Below, piece by piece: positions 42,075-54,378 of a stretch of 64,000 bases of DNA. The notes beneath the pieces are model-generated. The model was not told where the DNA came from and did no database searches. It worked only from the letters and a program-made list of their open reading frames with translations. Position 1 is the first letter of the stretch. The number at the start of each line of letters is the position of its first letter. Origin of the DNA: Sphaerosporella brunnea (lineage: Eukaryota > Ascomycota > Pezizomycetes > Pezizales > Pyronemataceae); NCBI GenBank assembly GCA_008704415.1, contig VXIS01000060.1:62001-126000 (forward strand), written 5' to 3'. The position numbers and the translations under genes are program-made.

Positions 42075-42695
42075 TGTTGTGAGATTATGCTATTGTTGGC
42101 GGTTTGTATTGAGGAATGGGTGGTTGGCGGTGGTGCTGAGGATTTGGCGCGGGAACGTGTTTGGCGCGCGAGAAGTTGGTGGCGAGGCTTGGCGGATCAC
42201 AAGGGCGCACTCGATATTCATCCATTTCAAGCTGCCAAATGGAGCTCAGGGTTAGGACATCCCAAAAGACCGAGCTCGAGGAATTTAATGTTACATAAGC
42301 TTCTTGAGCTTGACTTCGAGCCCTAGGGTCCAAGCCCTAGACCTGTCGGTTCCGCCTCATCAGGTCCCGTCCGTGTGAGTTTTCACAAGAGGTCACTCGG
42401 GTCCTCTACTCGGTCTCCACCGTAACACAGACGCGTCCTGCAACCAGGATTAGTGTTGGGGCCCTTGGCAGGGGCGTGAAAACAACTCTCAATCGAGTTC
42501 CACAATCGAGTTACATGTTACCTTTTCCCTCTCGAATTCACCAGCAACTCACGTGCCAGACTCACAACTGGTCGTTCGTTCGAGACAGCAAAGGGGGAAA
42601 TGTATGTATTGATCAACGCCCACACAATTTCTGTCGTGGTTCGCTGACGAGCGACGCGAATATGCAGCTCTTCCGCCGTCGGCCACTCACTCAAG
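42075..42695. promoter_or_regulatory. Divergent promoter, PRP11 / SRA gene
   Basis: A 621-bp region between divergent starts. No clear TATA. No additional gene is supported. Confidence 0.5.
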
Positions 42696-43865
42696 ATGGT
42701 GCGATCTAAGACCCAGGGAGCTGAGGTGGAGGGTCCGACCGAGTATGAGCTCGAAGTGTTGGTTCCCTAAACTTGATTTCCCCGCTGCTCTTTAGAGCAA
42801 TGAGGTATCGCAATGCAGCCGAAAACAAATCGCTAATTCTGGCTCCAGTCAGAGAAACAAGGAAGCCAACAAGGCTCTGATGGCCACGGTCATGAAGGGA
42901 TCTCTTATTCCCCTGGCCCCCTCACAGGTTCAGAAGTCGTCTGTCACTCCCAAGGCTAAGAAACCTGTCCATAAGCGAAAGGCCGAGCCTGTCGAGCCTA
43001 CTCGCAGGTCTTCCCGAGTCAGCAAGCAGGTGATTACTCACCAGGAGTTGCCCGACGACTCTGAGCATGACTTGGACTTGCCTATTAAGGAGAGAAAGAA
43101 GACGGTCAGCAGGACTATGAAGCCTAAACGCGCGGCCTCTTCTGAGGAGGAAGAGGGCAAGCTGCCGAACAAGGCCCCGCGTACTAACGGAAAGGTCTTC
43201 GGTGCCATCGAGGGAATCGAGGTTGGCAAGTGGTGGGCATTCCGCGACGAGTGTGGACGTGCCGGCGTTCATCCCCCCACTGTCGCTGGAATTTACGGCG
43301 GCGCCGACGTGGGTGCCTATTCCGTTGCTGTTTCGGCCGGATATCCCGAGGACATGGACTTGGGTGATACGTTCACCTACACTGGTTCGGGCGGCCGCGA
43401 GCTCAAGAAGAAAAACCTTCGAACGGCTCCCCAGAGTAGTGACCAGACCCTCGTCCGTGGAAACGCCGCCTTAGACAAGAGCGCGCAGACTGGTAACCCG
43501 GTCCGTGTTATCCGCGGCTACAAGGCTGCGCTGGGACCTGCCACCGGTTATCGCTATGACGGCCTGTACAAAGTTGTCCGTTCATATACTGCCCTCAACT
43601 CTGAGGGTAAGTACCTGGTGTACAAATTCGACTTCGAGAGGTTGCCCGGTCAGCCCCCGGTTGATTACGGGGCCAAAGAGCGGGCTCTCGCGGAGGAAGA
43701 GGCCAAGGCCGCTGAAGGAGAAGCTGAGGCCGCCGAGGGTAACGCCAAAGACGCTAAGACCACCGCCGGTGAGCGTCCTTTCTCATCCATGGAGAGCACA
43801 GAACACCTAATCCTTCAATAGAAGCCATGCCGACCCCTCCCGGTTCTGGTGATGAGACTAAGTAG
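42696..43865 (+). CDS. SRA-YDG domain protein (methyl-DNA reader type)
   Basis: Contains a complete SRA/YDG domain at about residues 115-265: VFGAIEGIEVGKWWAFRDECGR, HPPTVAGIYGG, GAYSVAVSAGYPED, GDTFTYTGSGGR, SDQTLVRGNAALDKS, PVRVIRGYK and YRYDGLYKV. Such domains flip out and recognise 5-methyl- or hydroxymethyl-cytosine. There is no RING, Tudor or SET domain. The N-terminus is basic with a helix (YELE...RNKEANKALM) usual for fungal members; the C-terminus is Glu/Ala-rich. Model: 42696-42755, 42853-43768, 43822-43865; 339 residues. An alternative splits the first intron around a 9-nt exon at 42796-42804 (AGCAATGAG), with donor GTATCG and acceptor TTTAG; this spacing fits the family better. 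The last intron (43769-43821) has a CTAAT branch site. Confidence 0.85.
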
Positions 43866-44915
43866 GACTTGTATAATGAGTGATGACTTTTAGCTTTCGT
43901 GCACGACGTAACGAGTGTTAGCCTGAAGGGGAAAAATTTCAAGTGCTCGAGTTACTTTCAAGGTTGTGTTTGTTTTAGTACCACTGTAGCATTTCTTTTT
44001 AGCGGCATATACCAGGTCTTTCTGCTGCTTTTCGGTTCGAGCGTTTGCTTGTTGTCTTCTTTTCGTTCGTTGTGATGGTTTTTATGATGGTCGTTTTGTT
44101 GGCGCACGACGAACGACGGGGCTTGATTGGAGTGCGCTCGATGTTTTATGTCTACTCACGGAAAACTGATTGCTTCCACTCAATCGTTGACGACGAAAAC
44201 TAGTACAATGGTATATGCGTCGAGTCACTCTAATCTCCGTTCAGACCGCAACGAGCTGGCGGTCATTACCATGATGGTCACTCAATACCAGCTGCGCAGG
44301 AGTAGATAAACTGTATTGTCAAACATTGAATGGTTCAAAAAGGTGTTCGACTGACCGCATGCCCACTGCGGCCTCGATAAGTCAGTAGTTTTTTTTTTTG
44401 AATCGGTGTTAACGTTGCTTGCTCCCTCTAGGAATGACATGCATGGGCAACATTAATATGGCACTACAAGTCACAGATACCGGTGGTTTCACAGGACAGC
44501 ACTCGAATATATCGATCCGCATGCGCCGTGCGCAGTCAGCCTTATCGATAACCTTATCCTCCGCCGCGTCACGGTGCATGCCATTGAATACATATGTAGA
44601 GGCACCGCTTGCCGACATATTGATTCTCTTCAATTCCATTACTTCCTGGTTCCTCTGTTCAGGGAGGTGTTCTTTGGTCCGTTTGTTACATCTGCATTGT
44701 GAAAGTGAGCGGGACTGCCAAGCCGCCGGTCTCCGAGCACCTCCTTTCTTGTGCAACCCTTCATTGCTTTTGACTTTCCCTGCTGCTTCCACTCACGTTC
44801 GCCATCACCCACACAACTCTACGTACTCCTCCATTCTTCGTCACTCGTTGCTACACAGCTCGCCCTTTCCCCGCACTTCTGTGTCACTCAGCTTCCCGGT
44901 TATTTATCGCAAGAC
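43866..44915. other. Intergenic, about 1 kb
   Basis: No supported gene. A T11 run at 44390-44400 follows GC-rich sequence; a Pol III transcript was considered but no A/B box pair was found. The last 150 bp is pyrimidine-rich and serves as the URA6 leader. Confidence 0.45.
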
Positions 44916-45972
<1,057 letters not shown>

Positions 45973-46584
45973 AAGCACGAGCCGACGAGCGAAGCTTCAT
46001 CGACAGCTGACCTGGCGCGAACTGTTCGGCTGACGGCCAAGAGTGCTCATCCTTTTTGGTGGCGAATACCCAAGTACCGTTTTCCTGTTCCTAAAAGATT
46101 CCCTCGGAAGCTGCTGTAACTTCTTTTTCTGTTTCCATTTTATAGGTGTGTGTGCGGGTGTGGTGGTACTCCATTATCATGGTGATTCCCGTTTGTGTTT
46201 TGTTAATCCAGCGTCTGCATTTTTGATTCCCGTGGACGAGCGTGTAAATACTCTGGATCTAGAGTTAGATAGAATAGACGTAGACCGGCATCTCAAACCC
46301 AATACCAATTGAATTTGTGGATGATGATTCCATGCAATAATCGAGTGTTCACTTGTGACGCGGCTAACGAGTTTATTTTAAGCCTCTAAACGCCGCCTTC
46401 AATTTGACAGGGATCACGTCCTTGACGCGACTTCCCGTGAATTGAAAGAAAGCTCGCCATCACCACCCATCGGCCCAACAATCCAGCCACCGCGCCCAAC
46501 GCCGACTTCACACTCACACCCTGTACTCGATATGCGTGTGTGAAGTAAGATTGTTACGCCACCAAATCTACGACCACTGCCACA
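45973..46584. other. URA6 3' region and CFT1 promoter
   Basis: About 610 bp without a recognised gene. No clear TATA box near the CFT1 start. Confidence 0.5.
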
Positions 46585-49500
46585 ATGCCCGAAATCTACA
46601 CAGAACTCACTCCTCCTACCTCGGTCACGCACTCGTTGACCCTCCCCTTCACCTCGCGCACCGCCGACAATCTGCTAGTGGCCAAGACCAATATTCTGCA
46701 AATTTTCAAACTCACCACCGTCGCAACCGAAGTCACTGCGGCATCCTCAAGCGATGATACCGCTGCGCTGAATCCTCCGCGCGCCGCCGACGAAGAGCAG
46801 GGCGATTTCTCGGCCGAGCTCAACCTGCAGCGGAGTAAGGTCGAAGATGTGGCAAAGCTCGTTTTGGTGGCAGAGTTCCCTCTGGCGGGAGAAGTTATGG
46901 GGATGGCCAGGGTCACGCCCGGCGCCGAGAGGTGTAGGGGTAAGGCTGCGGGAGATATGGTTCTGCTTGCTGTTAGAGACGCCAAAATGAGCTTGATCCT
47001 GTGGGACGCCGAGAGACAGTGCGTCGAGACCGTGAGCCTGCATTACTACGAGAGGGAGGAATTCGCAAGTCCGGTTGTTGGAGAGGGATTGCCAAGTCAG
47101 CTTGTGGCCGATCCAGGGATGCGCGCGGTGACGTTCAAGTTCTCGGGCGACATGTTGGCGGTGCTACCGGTGAGACAGGAAGGTGAGGATGAGGAGATGC
47201 TGGATACCATTCCTGAGGAAGAGGACGTGGTAATGGCAGAGGACGATGACGATTGGGATCCTAGTGCGCCAGGGGTGGCGACAACACCGCGAAAGGCCTC
47301 GGTCGGAAAGAAGAAAGAGCATGGCTCCAGCGACCTGCCGTTTTTACCCAGCTTTGTGGTGTCGGCGTCACAGCTTGATGATGCGATCAGCCATGTGCTG
47401 TCGCTTACCTTCCTGCACGAGTACCGAGAGCCAACCCTGGGTATCCTGTATTCGCCGAAAAGGACCTGGACCGGATGGTTGGAACAGAGGAAGGACACGA
47501 TCTGCTACATTGTCATCACCTTAGATCTCGAGCAGAAGGCGTCCACCCCGATCATCAGCGTCCAGGGATTGCCATATGACCTTTTCAAGGTGGTACCCCT
47601 TACTCCACCGATCGGAGGAAGTTTACTTCTAGGAGCCAACGAGATTATCCACGTCGATCAAGCCGGAAAGACGACCGGAGTTGCGGTCAACCACTACGCA
47701 AAACGCTCTACCAACTTTGCAAACCTCGCGGACCAGAGCGATTATTGCCTTGCACTGGAAGGATCAACGGTCGTAGAGCTGGAGGGTGAGGGTGGTGACC
47801 TTCTCCTGATCACGAAAGATGGAACGGCACTCATTGTGGGCTTCCGCATGGACGGTAGAAACGTCTCTGGCGTGAAGATCACTAAAATAGCCAGCCAACC
47901 CGGATCGTTGGTTGGTGGCAGGGCCACTACTGCCGTATCTCTGGGTGGGAAGAAGCTATTCGTGGGCTGCGACGAGGGCGATGCAAGAGTTCTCAAATGG
48001 AAACGGAAGGGAGAGAAGAAGACTATTAAGCCTGGCCTCAGCGATGGGCTCGAGGATCACGATGTAGAAGACATCTACGATATGCTGGATGATGTTGATG
48101 ACGACCTTTATGGTGGCAGCTCTACGGATTTAAGCGGCACACGGAAGGACAGCATATTTACCGGGGCTAAAACGGGCGAAAACAGAGCTACTGGAGAATA
48201 TATGTTCCAGACCCACGACAGGATTATCAACCTGGGACCGTTCAGGGGCGTCACTATGGGACGTCCCACGTTTCCGCCGGGCTCTGCAGATAAGCAGAGA
48301 GGCGTTGTGCCAGAGCTGGAACTTATCACTACATCTGGACCTACCGATACTCCAGAAGACGCTGGGATGGCGCTCATTCGGCGCTCCGTTGCTCCCACGG
48401 TTATCGGACGCTTCGGCTTCCAGGCGTGCAAGGGACTCTGGACAGTCAAGGCCAAGAGCACAAAATCCGCTACCGCTGCAGAAACGGCACAAGCAACGGG
48501 CCAGCAGGAAGCAACCCGGAGCATGGAAGAAGAGTATGACCGGTACCTCTTCGTCTCCAAAGAGTCCGAGAGCGCGGTGTTCAAAGTTAGAGATGAGTTT
48601 GAGGAGGTGCGGGGGACAGATTTCGATGCAGACGGAGCGACGGTGGAGGTCGGTGTTGTTGGGGAAGGCACCAGGATTGTGCAGGTTGTCAGTGAGATGG
48701 TTAGAGTTTACGATTGCGGTGCGTGTGACTCCTCTCTCCTGTGCTATAGGAATGAAGATCCGTTGTTTCATCGTTTTTATTTCCTTTTTTGTGGGCGTGC
48801 ATGTGATGGCTGCTGATTGAGGTTCGCGGCGCAGATATGCAGCTCACCCAGATTGTGCCGATGTTTGATGAGGAAACCGGAGAGGACGGTCCGCCCATCG
48901 TCAAGGCGAGGGTATTGGATCCGTGGGTTATCCTATTGAGGGCTGACGGAAGCATGGTGGTATATAAACTGGATAAGAGCATGGAGCTTGCAGAAGAGAA
49001 GGATGGTATCAAGGTGAGTCCCCTCAAGCGTTTTATAGTGCTGTCTGCTAATGATGGGTAGGGTGCCAAATTCAAATCTGCATCTCTCTATAAGGCGCGA
49101 AACGGAGAGGCATTTTCTCCGGCAAATGGGATAGATGTGGACCACGTTCTTGCCCTAATGACTGAGAATCAGGCATTGCAGGTATGCTGTGCTTCATAGT
49201 GAATCTAATGAACATGTTACGCTGATGCAGAACTAGATATACGCCCTACCAAATCTTCATACGCCCATTTTCACCGCGGAGCACTTTAGTACACTGCCAC
49301 CGCTTCTAAGACAGCATTCCACATCACACACATCGCTGCGGACAAATAATATCTCCGCAACGGAAGACATCGCGGAGATTCTCCTTGCTGACCTTGGTGA
49401 CCATGTGGCACGGGAGCCCTACCTGATTGTCCGCAACGTGCAGGACGACATTACATTCTACAAAGCCTTCTCCGCCTCGGGATCAGTCTCATTCGTGAAA

Positions 49501-51128
49501 ACAAGCAACCCAGTCCTTGCAACTCCTCGACCAGGCCTTAAAGAAGCACCCTCATTCCGTCCCATGGTAGCGATGGAAAATGTGTCTGGCTACGCCTGCG
49601 TCTTCCTTCCTGGCGCGGATCCAGCCTTTATGATCAAAACGGCCAAGAGCGTGCCGCGTCTACACCGTCTCGCCGGAACCGCAGTCCGAGCGTTGACCTC
49701 TTTCAATACTGCCAGTGCAGACCGCGGGTTCGTCTACGTCGATGTCTCTGGCAGCGTACGTGTTTCTCTGCTTCCGCAGGACTGGAACTTTGACAACCCG
49801 TTCCACGCTAAGAAGGTGTACCTGAACGAGTCTTTGCGCGCCCTGACATGGTACGATACCATGAACGTGTGCATTGCTGCAACGACGCGGCGGGTGCCGT
49901 TCAGTCTGGAGGAGGAAGACGGGAAGGCCGACGTCGACGGGGCTCAACTACAACCGCAGGTCGACCATGGCACTCTTGCCATAATATCGCCACTGACATG
50001 GACCGTGGTTGATCGGTACGTGTTTGCGCACAACGAAGTGGCACTGGTGGTGCAAACAATATCACTGGAAGTTAGTGAGCACACCAAAGAGCGGAAACAG
50101 CTAGTAGCAGTAGGAACGGGGATCTTTAGAGGAGAGGACCATTCCGCGCGCGGCGGGATCTATGTCTTTGAAGTGATCGAGGTGGTGCCAGAACCCGGAA
50201 AGCCCGAAACGAACCGGAAACTCAAGCTGGTGACCAGAGAAGAAGTCAAAGGTACTGTCTCTGCGCTCTGCGGAGTCAACGGATACTTGCTGGCCGCGCA
50301 GGGACAGAAAATCATGGTGCGTGGTCTCAAGGAAGATCAGAGCTTGTTGCCGGTCGCATTTATGGATATGAATTGCTACGTTACTGTAGCGAAAAGCTTA
50401 GGCGGCCTCGTCCTGTTTGGCGATTTCACGAAGAGCGTATGGTTCACGGGATTCAGCGAGGAACCGTATAAAATGACGTTGTTTGGGAAGGATACCCAGG
50501 AGCTGCAGGTTGTGACCGCTGAATTCTTGCCGGATGGGAGACAGTTGTGCTTCATCATCGCCGACGCGAACGGTGATGTTCACGTACTACAATATGATCC
50601 CGAACGTAGGTCCTTTTCACTTACCATTTGAGCAGTTGGTTGGATGGGTGCTGATCATGACTAGACCCTAAATCCCTGGCAGGACAACGCCTCATCCACC
50701 GCTGCGCATTCCACGTCCCCCACGAAATCACCAACCTCACACTTCTACCACGGGCCTCCAGCACCCCTTCCTCTCTGCAGGAGCAGACAGAGTCCCACCT
50801 TCTCCTCGCAGCCACCCGCAACGGCTCACTAGCCCTCATCACCACCGTCCCCGAAAACTCTTACCGCCGATTAAACCAGCTTATGAACCAGGTCATCGCG
50901 GGGGAAGAGCACACTGCTGGCCTCAATCCGAAGGCGTTCAGACATGTCGCAGCGAGTGATCGCACTGGTGAGTTTTTGAGAGGAGTGCTGGATCATTGGT
51001 TGCTGGAACGGTGGGTGGAAATGCCGTTTGTGAGGAAGAGGGAGGTGGCGGAACGCGCCGGATTGGAGGTGGATGCGGCGAGAGAGTGGGTTCGCGGCTT
51101 GGGAGAGGCGGGGTTGGCGTATTTGTAG
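46585..51128 (+). CDS. CFT1: Cleavage and polyadenylation factor CFT1 (CPSF160)
   Basis: Scaffold of the mRNA 3'-end processing machinery, with three beta-propellers related to DDB1 and RSE1. Five exons: 46585-48718, 48835-49013, 49062-49181, 49237-50605, 50665-51128; 1421 residues, the usual fungal length. Landmarks: MPEIYTELTPPTSVTHSLTLPF, LLVAKTNILQIF, DAKMSLILWD, a long acidic loop after VLPVRQEGEDEEML, LTQIVPMFDEETGE, KVYLNESLRALTWYDTMNVC, TLLPRASS and a helical C-terminus (HWLLERWVEMPF). Introns are 116, 48, 55 and 59 nt. Intron 3 has two AGs six bases apart (GATGCAG at 49224-49230 and ACTAG at 49232-49236); only the second keeps the frame, the first giving Asn then stop. It is the largest gene in the window. 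Confidence 0.94.
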
Positions 51129-51652
51129 GGGTTGCTCTAGTAGGAATGATGGGATATCATTGGGCTGTTGAAGCCAGCTCTCGTGATAAATCCTATGCAA
51201 CTCTACGCACCATGCTCAGGCCGCGGCTGGATGGGGCGACCGTTCCGTGCGCTCTAACAAAATGGCCGTTGGCGAACAACAGAAGTGGTATTTAGATTGT
51301 CACTGCCCATTATTGCTAGCTACTAATCGGCCATTGAGAACCATAACAAAACACCGAACGATCGTAAACAAGACCTCTCAACATCCATTTCACGACCGCT
51401 CGGCGACCCATTGGCTGTGAGGTTGTGGTGACAGGGATGTTGCGCGCCTGTTGCACAACGCACCAGTTAACGACCTTTGACGGCCGGCATGTGTCCAAAC
51501 GCGGCCCAAGTTGGTGCCGTGCCGGTTCTCGCGTTCGCCAATCGGAGATGCTTAGATGCCGGCTAGCGCGGATCCTGCATCTAGGCAACAACGGCATGCG
51601 AACTATATAAATCAGCCCTTCCCTTCGGGTCGTCTCCAAGTGCACAAACTCT
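51129..51652. promoter_or_regulatory. Promoter region of the acyltransferase gene
   Basis: TATATAA at 51604-51610, 43-49 bp before the ATG at 51653, followed by a pyrimidine-rich leader. The upstream part holds the CFT1 3' region. Confidence 0.65.
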
Positions 51653-52789
51653 ATGGCCGCGGAACTGCAACACCCACTCTCCCTCCCTCTCCACCTCGCA
51701 ACCCTCTACCTCACCCTCCTCCCCCCGCCCTCAGCTCTCCGCCGCCATGCCAGCATCTTTCTAATCCTGCTCACCTACCTCCCGCTCACCCTCCATCCCA
51801 TCTCTGCCGACCCCGCCGCTGCCTACGGCGCCGCAACACTCTGGGTGCTGACCCTCCGGGTTCTGACCATCCACGTATTCCACGCCGTTCCCGAACGCGA
51901 TCTTTACCGCCCCCACCTAGAGCCGGCGGGCGCTGCGCTTTCCTACCCCCTGCACGAAAAAGCAGGATGGGCGTTTTCGCTGCTGACCTCTCTGCGCAAC
52001 GTCGGCTGGAACAACTGCGTCCCACTGCCTGCTTCCGCCGCGCCTAGAAGCCGCCAGAGGTTTGCGTTGCGCGCGGCGGGGCGCGTGGCGGGTTTGTACC
52101 TCCTTTTGGATTTGTCACGCACGTGGATGGTGCAGCAGCCGTACTGCGGCTTCCCGCGCGGGAACCTACCTTCGCAGCAGCCGCTGCGGCGGAGAGCGGG
52201 CGACCTGGCGGCGAACGGCATCAGCGCGGCAGGGTACATGGCGCTGCAGTACGAGCTGCTGTCGCTGCTGGCGGTCGGCGTCTTTGGCCAGGCGCCGGAG
52301 CTGTGGGCACCGCTGTTTGGGGACTTGGCGCTGTGCTGGAGTGTAAGCAACCTCTGGGGGAAGGTATGGCACAGCATGCTGCGCGCGGGCACAGTCCCGT
52401 GGGGGCGCGCGCTCGCGGATTGGGCGGGTGTGAAGGGTAGGAAAAGGTATGCGCTCCTTGTGGCCATCGCGTTTGCGATCTCGGCCGCTGGACATGCGGT
52501 GGCGGTGCACACGGTTGCCCCGGCCAAGGGTGGGGGCGCGGTCAGGTTTTTTGGGATGCAGGCGCTGGGGATAGGGATTGAAGGTGCCGTTGCAAGGCTT
52601 TGGAGGGCGGTGGGAGGTGGTGGTGGTGGTGCCGGTGCGGCCACGAAGATGCTGGGTTTTGTCTGGACCCTGGCGTGGCTGGGTTTTACGTGCCCGTTGC
52701 AGGCGGATGAGATGGTCGAGATCGGGTTGTTTGAGAAGGAGGCGGTGCCGTTTAGTGTTGTTAGGTGGGCGCTGGGGTGGCAGCCGTAG
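51653..52789 (+). CDS. Wax-synthase-like membrane acyltransferase
   Basis: A single-exon gene, 378 residues, strongly hydrophobic with about eight predicted membrane segments (for example LHLATLYLTLLPPP, ASIFLILLTYLPLTL, YALLVAIAFAISAAGHAV). The motif NLWGKVWHSMLR with His240 corresponds to the [F/N]WGrrWHq box of wax synthases and fungal TRI7/AtfC-like O-acyltransferases, whose His is catalytic. LSLLRNVGWNN-like sequence (SLLTSLRNVGWNN, about 109-121) and FPRGNLPSQQ are also typical of fungal members. Such enzymes acylate alcohols or secondary metabolites in the ER membrane; the substrate is unknown and no biosynthetic cluster is evident nearby. GC content is high and the sequence is Ala/Leu-rich. 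Confidence 0.8.
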   Translation: MAAELQHPLSLPLHLATLYLTLLPPPSALRRHASIFLILLTYLPLTLHPISADPAAAYGAATLWVLTLRVLTIHVFHAVPERDLYRPHLEPAGAALSYPLHEKAGWAFSLLTSLRNVGWNNCVPLPASAAPRSRQRFALRAAGRVAGLYLLLDLSRTWMVQQPYCGFPRGNLPSQQPLRRRAGDLAANGISAAGYMALQYELLSLLAVGVFGQAPELWAPLFGDLALCWSVSNLWGKVWHSMLRAGTVPWGRALADWAGVKGRKRYALLVAIAFAISAAGHAVAVHTVAPAKGGGAVRFFGMQALGIGIEGAVARLWRAVGGGGGGAGAATKMLGFVWTLAWLGFTCPLQADEMVEIGLFEKEAVPFSVVRWALGWQP

Positions 52790-53620
52790 TAGATAGAGTC
52801 GATATCTGGATACCCGATACCCGTTTTGCTGGAGAGAAGCTCCATCCAAATCACAAAAGATGGTCATGATGATACGAGAAACCGGCGCGGATGACTGTGA
52901 CCTCATGGCCACGCCCACAGGCTCTTTTATTTTCTCACACTTCAGCCCAACTCGCGAAACGGCAGGCCAAAAACCAGCCCACCAAGGGGGAAAAAGTGCG
53001 GATGAGGCCCGTTATGGATGGGTAAATCCCCTGACGAGTTAGTTCCCCTGTTGAAAGGACGTACGTCACACAGCCAGCTTGCACAGCTGGCGACAAAGCC
53101 TCAGAAACTCAGAATCCTGCCCGGATATCCCTAATCAGAATAAAATAAAATAAAAAATAAAAAAACATACCACAAAAGTGACGGTGCCTGAGTGGGCCCG
53201 CGCCCGTGGAAGTTTGTTTTGTTTTGTGGTGGTGGTGGTGGACTGTGAGCTTGACATCATCGCTTTCCTCAGAACCCAACCCATCCATCGCCTAAGCCCC
53301 CACTTTTCTTTACTGCATGTAGTATAACTTGTTTTGCCTGGCTATCGTGTCGCATCCGTCAGTCATCAAGACCTGCCGCTCCTCAGCGACGCCGCCGCCG
53401 CCGCAATCCCATCCGCGGCGGCCTGTACGACGCAGCTACGTCATCGGCAGCTTTAAAAGCTTCGTTCCCTTCCACAGATCCGATCTACCTTCCTCCCCAC
53501 AGCCCTTTCCCACAACCAAACCAACAAATCAACCAAAAACAAACCCAACCCAACCCAACCCGCAAAAAAAAAACACACACACACACACACACAAAAAAAA
53601 CAAAAAACAAAAAGCAAGCA
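52790..53620. other. Intergenic, with promoter of the I78 gene
   Basis: AAATA-rich stretch at 53140-53168 and a (GGT)n tract at about 53227-53241. Near the I78 gene: TACGTCA (ATF/CREB-like) at 53437-53443, TTTAAAA at 53452-53458, then an unusually A/C-rich 5' leader with an (AC)n run at about 53573-53593. No gene frame is credible. Confidence 0.5.
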
Positions 53621-53914
53621 ATGTCCGCCCCCCCATCCGACATCCCGCAAAAAAACAAAGCCTGGGAAGAGAAGCTGAAGGGGAAGGATATGGGTTCCGC
53701 CGATGTGAGTTCCCCCCTCCTCCCCTCCCAAAACTCCCCCCCGGCCCGGCTCCCTTGTGATGGCTGACCAAGGGAGGGACAGATCAAGCAGCAGCTTCCC
53801 CAGAAGCACAGAATCGTCGGGCCAAACACGATGGTTACGCGCGACTTTGTCGAGGACCGGTTGAATGTGCATGTTGATGCGGAAGGGAAGTGTACGCATT
53901 GCACTCACGGTTAG
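53621..53914 (+). CDS. Small I78-family peptidase inhibitor-like protein
   Basis: A two-exon gene, 53621-53704 and 53783-53914, 71 residues, too small and split to appear as one open frame. The first exon encodes MSAPPSDIPQKNKAWEEKL and following residues; the second gives HRIVGPNTMVTRDF then RLNVHVDAEGKCTHCTHG, the core of the I78 family (potato-inhibitor-like fold seen in fungal and bacterial serine peptidase inhibitors). No signal peptide, so it is probably cytosolic, where it could guard against vacuolar proteases. The 78-nt intron has a GTGAGT donor and a GCTGACC branch site. The family normally ends near H-x-G; here two Cys flank the end (CTHC), which is unusual. The long A/C-rich leader and TATA-like box suggest high expression. 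Confidence 0.8.
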
Positions 53915-54378
53915 CGGGATGGAGGGGTGAGGGGAGTGAGGAGTCATGGGTTTCTGTCTGGACATGACTTTGAGCTTTGAAGAAAGCGATGCTTTCGGAG
54001 ATCGGTTTTTCCTTGTACTGCTAGTGTCCGAGTACCCAATTGAGGGGTGTAATTTTGAGCTCGATTTTTTCTTCTATCGTGACAAAGGTTCAGATCAGAG
54101 CCAGAGAGGACAGCGCCAGATATTTTTCAAATAGCAAGTAAGATACAAGATACTATTGAGAACCTCGCACACCTGAAGTAAGCCCGGAAAAGAACAAAGC
54201 ATCGGAATCTCCTGAGCCAGATAGCAAAACAGAAACAAATCGAATGCACCTCAAGGGACCCGACAACGTTTTTGTGTGTCTAACTTCGTCCAGTGCCCAA
54301 CACTTCAGCAGTAAGCCCTTCAGAATCTCCAGATTTTGGGTATTGTTTGACAGATAGGAGAATGCCGGACTTCCACGC
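53915..54378. other. Intergenic between convergent genes
   Basis: No gene seen. Confidence 0.5.

Noticed and set aside
44330..44400. Possible Pol III transcript ending in T11
   Set aside because: No A/B boxes, TATA spacing or known small RNA sequence could be recognised.
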